From Lachnospiraceae bacterium UBA2734 (GTDB lineage: Bacteria; Bacillota; Clostridia; Lachnospirales; Lachnospiraceae): a stretch of DNA of 46,148 bases. The first letter of the stretch is position 1. Each line of letters begins with the position of its first letter. The stretch is from the NCBI GenBank assembly GCA_002353635.1, contig DEKA01000008.1, forward strand, positions 1-46,148. The letters are read 5' to 3'. Both the position numbers and the translations under genes were made by a program. Under the pieces are notes generated by a model. It was not told the origin of the DNA, did not search any database, and was given only the letters and a program-made list of their open reading frames with translations. Below are positions 17,470 to 23,847 of this stretch, piece after piece.

Positions 17470-18306
17470 TTACCAATTCTCGTCGTCTTCGTCCTTCGGG
17501 TCCTCTTCACGGGCGTTTTTCTTCTTCGGCGCCTGGACGAGCAGCCGCGTCACATGCGTATGAAAGAGGATGAAGATCACGACGGTCATGAACAGGTGCG
17601 CGATAAAGAGACTGAAAACAACGCCGTTGCTCTTTAACAGATACCCGCTGCCAAAGCCCGTCCAGGCCAGAAGTGCCGTGCACACAAGGCCAAGACCAAG
17701 AAGAGGCAGATAGGCGACGGCGTCCCGCACGGAGTCGAGAAAGCCCTGGAGCGATGCGTCAAAATAGACGAACCTTCCGATGATGAGCGTCAGGTAATAC
17801 ATGATGATCGCATCGTAGTTGTTGTCCTGATAGATGAACTTGATGTAGATAAAGAGAATGATCATGTACAGCATGCCGCAGAGCCTGGCTGCCGCGAACT
17901 CCTCTGTTTTCAGAAAGCGGAGGGGAACGACGACGTGGTCCAGAAATGTGTTGATCAGGACCGAGAGCAGGATGAAGCCAAGGAGAATGAAGTCGCTGTA
18001 CTGCTCCCAGATGGCATGGCTGATGATGCTAACGCCAAGGAAGTCGATGAGAAAGTACACCCCCACAAATAGCGTGATGGCGGTGCCGGAGAAGACGAGC
18101 TCATAGAATTTCTCCGTGAGCAGGCGGAAGCGGTCCTGCACGTACAGCGGGCGGTCCTCCTCCACATACCGGTCTGCGCCCCTTCTGGCGGCAATCGAGA
18201 GAATGACGACGGCGAGGGAGACGACCAGCGCGGTGATGAGGAAAAAGACCAGCGCTTCACCTGGATTCAGGTAGTGCTGAAGGAACTGTGACAGTGTTAT
18301 ATTCAT
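17470..18306 (-). CDS. Polytopic membrane protein of unknown function
   Basis: I do not recognise a family. The protein has 278 residues and about seven hydrophobic segments, starting with FFLITALVVSLAVVIL, and ends in a highly charged cytosolic tail (KKKNAREEDPKDEDDENW). A cytosolic loop after the first helix carries RRGADRYVEEDRPLYVQDRF. GGAGATG lies about eight bases before its ATG. It is transcribed divergently from the dehydrogenase gene, with promoter elements in the shared AT-rich spacer. No catalytic motif, pore signature or transporter signature is visible. Confidence 0.7.
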   Translation of the reverse strand: MNITLSQFLQHYLNPGEALVFFLITALVVSLAVVILSIAARRGADRYVEEDRPLYVQDRFRLLTEKFYELVFSGTAITLFVGVYFLIDFLGVSIISHAIWEQYSDFILLGFILLSVLINTFLDHVVVPLRFLKTEEFAAARLCGMLYMIILFIYIKFIYQDNNYDAIIMYYLTLIIGRFVYFDASLQGFLDSVRDAVAYLPLLGLGLVCTALLAWTGFGSGYLLKSNGVVFSLFIAHLFMTVVIFILFHTHVTRLLVQAPKKKNAREEDPKDEDDENW

Positions 18307-18344
18307 TTGCTTAACATCTCCATATCAGATAAATATATACATAT

Positions 18345-18373
18345 TTGACAAATTTCTACTACGATGATTGTAT
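18345..18373 (+). promoter_or_regulatory. Divergent promoter region ahead of the dehydrogenase gene
   Basis: TTGACA (18345-18350) and TTGTAT (18368-18373) are 17 bases apart on the plus strand. On the other strand the overlapping TTGTCA starts a weaker candidate for the membrane-protein gene. The spacer is much richer in A+T than the rest of the window. Confidence 0.5.
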
Positions 18374-18403
18374 CAAATTTATGTGCATAACAAGGAGCTG
18401 ATT

Positions 18404-19357
18404 ATGGGTTTTCGCGATTCTAAAGTTGTAGTTGTAGGTACGGGCAACGTGGGTGCAACAACTGCGTTCAGTATAGTCAATCAGGGACTGTGCGAGGAGC
18501 TGGTCCTCATCGATATGAATAGGGAGAAGGCACTTGGAGAAGCACTGGATCTGCAGGATTCCGTGCACTTCATGAACCGCAACATCAAAGTCAGCGTCGG
18601 CAGCTATGAGGACTGCGGCGATGCAGACATCATCGTGATCACGGCGGCTGCGCCCATGGATCCCAATGCGACGGACCGTCTCTCCATGCTGGCACCCTCG
18701 AAAAAGGTGATGAAGAGCATCGTCGGCCCTGTCATGAAGAGCGGATTCAACGGGATTCTGGTCGTTATTTCCAATCCTGTGGATATCATGACCTATTACG
18801 CATGGAAGCTCTCCGGCCTTCCGAAGAACCAGGTCATCGGCAGCGGCACAACGCTCGACACGGCAAGGCTGTGCGGGATCCTGGGCAGACTCTATGACCT
18901 CGATTCCAAGAGCGTGAACGCCTATGTGATGGGCGAGCACGGCGACAGCGAGATCGTCTCCTGGCACTCCGCGACCATCGGCGGCAAGAACGTGGCTGAT
19001 GTCATGTCCGACAATGAGGAGCGCACAAAGAATGAGACCTTCGAGAAGCTCCGCCAGCAGACCATCAGGGCAGGCTGGGAGATCTTCTCGAGAAAGCACA
19101 ACACCTGCTACGGCATCGCCGCCAGCGTGACGGCAATCCTTAAGTCCATCCTCTTTAATGAAAACAGGATTCTCCCCGTCTCCGTCTATCTGGACGGCCA
19201 GTACGGCCTGCATGACCTCTTCCTTTCTGTGCCGACGATCATCGACAAGACGGGCGCGAAGGAGATCGTGGAGATCAGACTCGATCCCGGCGAGCTGAAG
19301 GCGCTGCGCCACTCTGGCGAGGTGATCACCGCCTATTATGATGCGCTGAAGGACTGA
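18404..19357 (+). CDS. L-lactate dehydrogenase family 2-hydroxyacid dehydrogenase
   Basis: This is an NAD-dependent L-2-hydroxyacid dehydrogenase of the LDH/MDH superfamily, 317 residues, cytoplasmic. The Rossmann motif is GTGNVGATTA (residues 12-21). Catalytic residues are in place: Arg92, Asn124 (SNPVD), Asp152 and Arg155 (LDTARL) and His179 (GEHGDSE). The residue that sets substrate choice, seven before Arg92, is Met85; lactate dehydrogenases have Gln and malate dehydrogenases Arg there. Met at this place suits larger or branched 2-oxoacids, so L-2-hydroxyisocaproate-type activity is as likely as lactate formation. AAGGAG lies six bases before the ATG. It stands alone, with its own promoter and a strong terminator. 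Confidence 0.88.
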   Translation: MGFRDSKVVVVGTGNVGATTAFSIVNQGLCEELVLIDMNREKALGEALDLQDSVHFMNRNIKVSVGSYEDCGDADIIVITAAAPMDPNATDRLSMLAPSKKVMKSIVGPVMKSGFNGILVVISNPVDIMTYYAWKLSGLPKNQVIGSGTTLDTARLCGILGRLYDLDSKSVNAYVMGEHGDSEIVSWHSATIGGKNVADVMSDNEERTKNETFEKLRQQTIRAGWEIFSRKHNTCYGIAASVTAILKSILFNENRILPVSVYLDGQYGLHDLFLSVPTIIDKTGAKEIVEIRLDPGELKALRHSGEVITAYYDALKD

Positions 19358-19435
19358 CAAAAGGAGATGAGAGGCAGATTGTTCTTCCGCCTTGAAAACT
19401 GATCTTGTGTGCGGAAAGCATATGCCTGTACGGAG

Positions 19436-19474
19436 GGGCAGAGACGAAAGAAAGTAAGCGTCTCTGCCTTTTTT
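19436..19474 (+). terminator. Terminator of the dehydrogenase gene
   Basis: A perfect 10-bp stem GGCAGAGACG/CGTCTCTGCC is followed by seven T's. It is a classic Rho-independent terminator. Confidence 0.93.
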
Positions 19475-19557
19475 TACGAAAAATGCGGGAGAGAATTCTG
19501 GCGTTTCTGCCCGGACCAGGAAGTATTTGCAGGTGCCGGCTTTTCACACATGCCATT

Positions 19558-19566
19558 TGGTATAAT
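19558..19566 (+). promoter_or_regulatory. Extended -10 promoter of the Nudix-mntP operon
   Basis: TGGTATAAT is a consensus TATAAT with an extended TG element, 34 bases before the ATG. No consensus -35 is seen. No manganese (yybP-ykoY) riboswitch fits between it and the gene. Confidence 0.65.
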
Positions 19567-19599
19567 CCATACAGGTTTTAAGCGCGGAGAGAGGAATGG

Positions 19600-20181
19600 A
19601 TGATGGGACATCTTGAAAAACTGGGCAGGCGGCTTGTTTTCAAAGGAGAGATCGTTGACCTGTATAAGGATCTTGTGGAGCTCCCGGACGGCGCGCGGCA
19701 GGAATGGGACTTCGTCTGTCACAAGAACGGCGGAGGGGCGGCCATTGTGCCGGTGCTGCCGGACGGGCGGATTCTTCTGATTCGGCAGTACAGGCCGGCT
19801 GTCGACAAGACACTCATTGAACTGCCTGCGGGCGGCCGGGACGGGAAGAGCGAGGACACCGCCGTCACGGCGCGGCGGGAACTCCTTGAGGAGACCGGAT
19901 ACACGGCTTCGCAGTTCATCCGGATTGCGCATCTTCTGACAGCACCTGCCTATTGCAACGAGTTCACGGATGTCTATCTCGCGGAGAATATCGAGAAGGT
20001 CCAGGGGCAGCACCTCGATGAGGCGGAAGAGATCAGGCTCTTCGCACTCACGCCGGAGGAAGCGGCCGGGAAAGTTTTCTCTGGCGAGATCACGGATGCG
20101 AAGACGGCTGCGGGGATTACGGCATATCTGGCTTGGAAGGCGCAGAGACGGGAAATCGGGCAGCAAGGGAGGATCCAATGA
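19600..20181 (+). CDS. Nudix hydrolase, ADP-ribose pyrophosphatase type
   Basis: This is a 193-residue Nudix enzyme. The Nudix box is complete (residues 79-101): GRDGKSE, seven residues, then RELLEETGY, providing the metal-binding glutamates. The residues before it (LLIRQYRPAVDKTLIELPAG) are those of ADP-ribose pyrophosphatases of the NudF/YqkG group, which split ADP-ribose into AMP and ribose 5-phosphate. The gene begins with two consecutive ATGs behind GAGAGAGGAA and ends in an ATGA overlap with mntP. The coupling to a manganese exporter is notable because these hydrolases use Mg or Mn. Confidence 0.9.
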   Translation: MMGHLEKLGRRLVFKGEIVDLYKDLVELPDGARQEWDFVCHKNGGGAAIVPVLPDGRILLIRQYRPAVDKTLIELPAGGRDGKSEDTAVTARRELLEETGYTASQFIRIAHLLTAPAYCNEFTDVYLAENIEKVQGQHLDEAEEIRLFALTPEEAAGKVFSGEITDAKTAAGITAYLAWKAQRREIGQQGRIQ

Positions 20182-20786
20182 ATTTTTTCTTTATACTCAA
20201 CAGCGCTGCGCTGGGCGTCGGCCTTGCGATGGACGCTTTCTCGGTGTCGGCGGCCAACGGCCTCGCTGAGCCGCACATGCGTCCGGTGAAGCGCTGGATC
20301 ATTGCCGGCACATTTGCCGGATTTCAGTTCCTCATGCCCATGATCGGATGGTTCTGCGTGCGCAAGCTCGCGGAGTGGTTCACTGATTTTCAGAAGCTGA
20401 TTCCCTGGATCGCACTCTTCCTTTTGCTCTTCATCGGAGGCAGCATGGTGAAGGAAGGCATTGAAGACAGGAAGGCACTGGCAGAGAATGGGAACAAAGA
20501 GACGGTGAAGGAGGCGCACCTGACGGGCAGCATGCTCCTTCTGCAGGGAATCGCCACCTCGATCGACGCGCTCTCTGTAGGATTCACCATCGCGGATTAT
20601 AATGGAGTCATGGCTCTGACGGCATCTCTCATCATTGCGGCCGTCACCTGTGTGATCTGCATCTGCGGCGTTCACTTGGGCAGGATTTTCGGCACGAAGC
20701 TTGCCGGAAAGGCATCCATCCTCGGCGGCGTCATTTTGATTCTCATAGGTATTGAGATTTTTGTGCGGGGACTTTTGGGAATTTGA
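20178..20786 (+). CDS. mntP: Manganese efflux pump MntP
   Basis: MntP is a small membrane protein (202 residues, six helices) that exports Mn(II). The two inverted halves carry the family motifs: LAMDAFSVSAANGL near residue 17 and GIATSIDALSVGFT near residue 124, whose Asp residues line the transport path. A central hydrophilic loop (EDRKALAENGNKETVKEAH) joins them. GGGAGG precedes the ATG, which overlaps the Nudix stop. The last seven codons (VRGLLGI) are duplicated just past the stop in another frame, a small tandem duplication. No riboswitch is visible. Confidence 0.93.
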   Translation: MNFFFILNSAALGVGLAMDAFSVSAANGLAEPHMRPVKRWIIAGTFAGFQFLMPMIGWFCVRKLAEWFTDFQKLIPWIALFLLLFIGGSMVKEGIEDRKALAENGNKETVKEAHLTGSMLLLQGIATSIDALSVGFTIADYNGVMALTASLIIAAVTCVICICGVHLGRIFGTKLAGKASILGGVILILIGIEIFVRGLLGI

Positions 20787-20815
20787 TCATTGTACGGGGA
20801 CTTTTGGGCATCTGA
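20762..20815 (+). repeat. Tandem duplication of the mntP 3' end
   Basis: Two imperfect copies of a 25-base unit (TGTGCGGGGACTTTTGGG and TGTACGGGGACTTTTGGG at their cores) begin at 20762 and 20791. The first ends with the mntP stop; the second lies beyond it. Changes in the second copy are synonymous to the VRGLLGI tail, so it probably arose by local duplication. Confidence 0.8.
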
Positions 20816-20896
20816 AAACAAAATGCTGCCGGTGACCTTTCACGCGCAGGCAGTACAGATGAGACAGGTTAGAGACAGAAGATAACGGAGGCAGCT

Positions 20897-22060
20897 ATGG
20901 ATAATAACGCAGATAAAATCAATAAGGTAAGATTCGGCGCGCATCCGCATGCGGACATGCACTGCGACAGTCTGCTGCACGGCTACAGGAGCGGCACGGA
21001 CAGCATCTATACGGGCATGTGGAATGCGGACGGAAGTCCGCGTTCGATGCAGAGTATCTCGCAGATGGCAGAAGGCGGACAGCTCCTGCAGTTCTTCGCT
21101 GTCTTTTTCCCGGAACAGGATTACATCGACGGGTGGACGACGCCGGAGGAGGGGCACCAGAAACTCCATCTCCCTTCTGATGATATCTTCTTTGATACCT
21201 GCGTGAAGTGGCTCCACAGGGAAGTTGAGCAGCATAGCGATGTGGCCGCCCTTGCCCGGAATGCAGCGGAGGTGCGCACGAATTATGAGAACGGCAAGAT
21301 CAGCGCTGTCCTCACGATTGAGGACGGCCGCTTTGTGAACGGTGACATCACACGCTTTGCGGCCCTTAAGAAGATCGGCGTGAGCGCGATTGCTCTCACG
21401 TGGAATCATCCCAACTGCCTTGGCTGGCCGAACTCGGATGATCCGGAGATCATGAACCGTTCGCTGACGGCTTTCGGGCAGGAGGCCGTCGCTGAGATGA
21501 ACCGCTGCCGGATTCTCATCGATGTATCACACCTGAACGACGGCGGATTTATGGATGTTGCGCGCCTTTCAAAGGCACCTTTTATTGCCTCCCATTCGAA
21601 CTGCAGGGCGATCACCTCCCACAGAAGAAATCTCACGGATGAAATGATCCGGATCATCGCGGACAAGGGCGGCGTATGCGGCTTGAATTTCTGCGAGGAT
21701 TTTGTGAATCCGGACAGCGTGATGAAGGACGAGAGAGCCTACACAGAGCGGTATGTGCAGTGGAAGGGAAAGATTACAGAGGATGTTCTTAAGGAAGCCA
21801 AAGAGGCCTTCCGACGCCATGATATTCTGCCGGCGCTGCCGGAGGATCTCGCGGCGCATGTGCTGCATATGCTAAACGTCGGCGGAGAGGATGTCATCGC
21901 CATCGGGAGCGATGCCGACGGATTTGACTGCATATCTGAGATCAATGAGCCAAATAAGATGAGCATTCTCTTTGATGTTCTGCAGAAAAAGGGCCTGACT
22001 TCAAGGCAGCTGGACAAGTTCGCAAGCGGAAACGTACTGCGGGTGATGGAAGAGCTGTGA
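20897..22060 (+). CDS. Membrane dipeptidase-type peptidase (M19 family)
   Basis: This is a zinc dipeptidase of the renal dipeptidase family, 387 residues. Metal ligands are visible in order: His and Asp in ADMHCDSLL (near residue 21), the bridging Glu in TIEDGRF (near 141), then His in ASHSNCRAITSHRRNLTDE (two histidines, near 230-250). A late Asp in IGSDADGFD completes the site. It should hydrolyse dipeptides, possibly including D-amino acid dipeptides from peptidoglycan. There is no signal peptide, so it is cytoplasmic. GGAGG lies seven bases before the ATG. It is a single gene on the plus strand, convergent with the CYTH gene. Confidence 0.9.
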   Translation: MDNNADKINKVRFGAHPHADMHCDSLLHGYRSGTDSIYTGMWNADGSPRSMQSISQMAEGGQLLQFFAVFFPEQDYIDGWTTPEEGHQKLHLPSDDIFFDTCVKWLHREVEQHSDVAALARNAAEVRTNYENGKISAVLTIEDGRFVNGDITRFAALKKIGVSAIALTWNHPNCLGWPNSDDPEIMNRSLTAFGQEAVAEMNRCRILIDVSHLNDGGFMDVARLSKAPFIASHSNCRAITSHRRNLTDEMIRIIADKGGVCGLNFCEDFVNPDSVMKDERAYTERYVQWKGKITEDVLKEAKEAFRRHDILPALPEDLAAHVLHMLNVGGEDVIAIGSDADGFDCISEINEPNKMSILFDVLQKKGLTSRQLDKFASGNVLRVMEEL

Positions 22061-22106
22061 TGGCAGAGTCATACTTCTGAAAATATTGCTCGGATTTGTG
22101 CATTAA

Positions 22107-22152
22107 GGCACCGGCGGCAGTACGAACAGGCCATCTCCCCGCCGCCGGCGCC
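22107..22152. terminator. Hairpin between convergent dipeptidase and CYTH genes
   Basis: A 12-bp GC stem (GGCACCGGCGGC with GCCGCCGGCGCC, one G-T or A-C position) sits midway between two convergent stops. U tracts are poor, so it is a likely but imperfect bidirectional terminator. Confidence 0.55.
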
Positions 22153-22165
22153 TCCTCGCAAGGCA

Positions 22166-22804
22166 TCACTTCTGTGTATTCCCGGCAAGCCTGGTCTGCA
22201 GCCAGTACGCGCCCATGGATTGACCGGGCAATCCTGTGACTTCATCATTCAGGTAATCGGCAAGGCCGCAGGAGGCAGGATCCCAGGCCTTTGCGGACGC
22301 CTCATCTTTGAATTCGACTTCCGCGTACCAGAACGCTGTAAGCGCGCCTTCATCTACCTGGTTGACCTCCAGGTGTGCGCCGTCCGGCAGCAGGTAGGTG
22401 CGCCTTGTCTTTGGAATGAGCGGGAGGCCAATAAGGTCTTTCAGCTGCCCGTAGTACTGCGGAGCAATCGGAAACTCAATCTCTTTTCTCGTCATCAGCC
22501 CCTTTGATTTAAAGCAGAGCATATATCTTATTTCCGGTGCCGCGCTTTCTGTGCTGCCCGCAGGAGAAATGCCCGAATTGCCGCTCTCCCGGATTGAGAC
22601 ATCGGGGTCTTCAACACTCGTGGGAGAAAGGCGCGAATTGTCGCTTTCCCCGCCCTTTTTCTCCTCCATCCGGATTCTGACTGTTGGCGTCACAGAGACG
22701 TATCCCTGCTCCATATATTCCTCTTTGCACAGCGGAAAATCCTGCTGCGGCCATCCCTTTACCATCCATTTGCGCTCGATTTCGAGCGGTGCTTTATTCT
22801 CCAT
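22166..22804 (-). CDS. CYTH-domain protein (triphosphate tunnel family)
   Basis: This 212-residue protein begins with the CYTH hallmark EIERKW (residues 8-13). Charged strands follow, as in TVRIRMEEK, IRYMLCFKSKG, RKEIEF, RRTYLL and WYAEVEF, giving the alternating Arg/Lys/Glu rows that line the triphosphate tunnel. Members are inorganic triphosphatases, thiamine triphosphatases or uncharacterised. Residues 48-90 form a Ser/Gly/Glu/Asp-rich insert between two strands that contains an internal 60-base-period duplication. The ATG at 22804 (GAGG upstream) is chosen; further in-frame starts reach 22843. The specific substrate is unknown. Confidence 0.8.
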   Translation of the reverse strand: MENKAPLEIERKWMVKGWPQQDFPLCKEEYMEQGYVSVTPTVRIRMEEKKGGESDNSRLSPTSVEDPDVSIRESGNSGISPAGSTESAAPEIRYMLCFKSKGLMTRKEIEFPIAPQYYGQLKDLIGLPLIPKTRRTYLLPDGAHLEVNQVDEGALTAFWYAEVEFKDEASAKAWDPASCGLADYLNDEVTGLPGQSMGAYWLQTRLAGNTQK

Positions 22805-22900
22805 ATCTTCATTCCTCATTCCCAGGTCTGAAGGACCTGTCAAAAAAGCGGCGGTTACGCTATCATTAGAGTAAGTTTAACATTTTATGGGAGGCTGCAT

Positions 22901-23686
22901 ATGCACTATTCGGAAGATGAGAGCAGGCAGTATCACATTCAGGTCGGCAGTGGGGACGTCGGCGAATATGTGATTATGCCGGGAGACCCCAAGAGATGTG
23001 AGAAGATCGCCCGCTACCTGGACGACGCACATTTCGTCGCAGACAGCAGGGAATTTACGACTTACACAGGGTATCTGGACGGCGTGAAGGTGTCCGTCAC
23101 GTCCACAGGCATCGGCGGTCCGTCGGCGTCCATCGCGATGGAGGAGCTCGTCAAGTGCGGCGCGAAGACGTTCGTTCGCATTGGCACGTGCGGCGGCATG
23201 CAGCTCGATGTCAAGAGCGGCGACATTGCTATTGCAACTGGCGCTGTCCGGATGGAGGGCACATCGAAGGAATATGCGCCCATCGAGTTTCCGGCGGTGC
23301 CGGACCTTGCCGTCACCAATGCGCTTGTGCAATCGGCAAAAGCGCTCGGCGTTCCCTGTCACACGGGCGTCGTTGAGTGCAAGGACTCGTTCTATGGACA
23401 ACACGATCCCTCAGATATGCCTGTCGGGTACGAGCTGAAGAGCAAGTGGGATGCATGGATCAAACTGGGCTGCATCGCCTCAGAGATGGAGTCTGCGGCG
23501 CTGTTCGTCGTGGCGGCGGCAAGGCATGTGCGGTGCGGGTCCTGTTTTCTCGTGATGGCGAACCAGGAGAGAGAGGCTAAGGGACTGCCTAATCCTGTCG
23601 TACATGACACAGATATGGCCGTGCGCGTGGCGGTCGGCGCGGTGCGGGATCTGATTGCAGCTGATCACACGTCGCAGAACGAGTAA
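22901..23686 (+). CDS. udp: Uridine phosphorylase
   Basis: Udp splits uridine with phosphate into uracil and ribose 1-phosphate (nucleoside salvage, cytoplasm; NP-I family, hexamer). It has 261 residues. Motifs are VIMPGDPKRCEKIA near residue 25 (phosphate site), RIGTCGG near 93, EYAPIEFPAVPD (pyrimidine-type specificity loop), DSFYGQ, and the ribose-binding SEMESAALF near 198. TGGGAGG lies before the ATG. A possible promoter is TGTCAA-N17-TATCAT at about 22838-22866. The downstream gene is a BMP-domain protein, and the nucleoside importer is at the left edge of the window, so these may act in one salvage route. Confidence 0.9.
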   Translation: MHYSEDESRQYHIQVGSGDVGEYVIMPGDPKRCEKIARYLDDAHFVADSREFTTYTGYLDGVKVSVTSTGIGGPSASIAMEELVKCGAKTFVRIGTCGGMQLDVKSGDIAIATGAVRMEGTSKEYAPIEFPAVPDLAVTNALVQSAKALGVPCHTGVVECKDSFYGQHDPSDMPVGYELKSKWDAWIKLGCIASEMESAALFVVAAARHVRCGSCFLVMANQEREAKGLPNPVVHDTDMAVRVAVGAVRDLIAADHTSQNE

Positions 23687-23709
23687 TAATACCGCAGGTG
23701 CCGCGAAAG

Positions 23710-23727
23710 ATGATCCGCGGGGATCAT
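23710..23727 (+). other. Small perfect hairpin after udp
   Basis: ATGATCC-GCGG-GGATCAT is a perfect 7-bp stem with a tetraloop, 23 bases after the udp stop. There is no U tract. It may protect the mRNA end or weaken read-through. Confidence 0.35.
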
Positions 23728-23756
23728 GAGCCGGCGGACGGAATGTATTTTCAGAG

Positions 23757-23803
23757 GTGTGCGGCGCATAACAAGTGCGTAAATACGAAAGTGTGCGGCA
23801 TAA
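23757..23803 (+). repeat. Two direct repeats upstream of the ParB-like/BMP gene
   Basis: GTGTGCGGCGCATAA (23757-23771) and GTGTGCGGCATAA (23791-23803) are near-identical and about three helical turns apart. The second runs into a possible -10 (CATAAT at 23799-23804). They could be operator sites. Confidence 0.45.
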
Positions 23804-23847
23804 TTGTGGAAAATGTGCAGCGCTTGCGCAAATGATGGGGGAACGAA

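Noticed and set aside
19475..19599. Manganese riboswitch before the Nudix-mntP operon
   Set aside because: The leader after the extended -10 is only about 30 bases, too short for yybP-ykoY, and no matching sequence is present.
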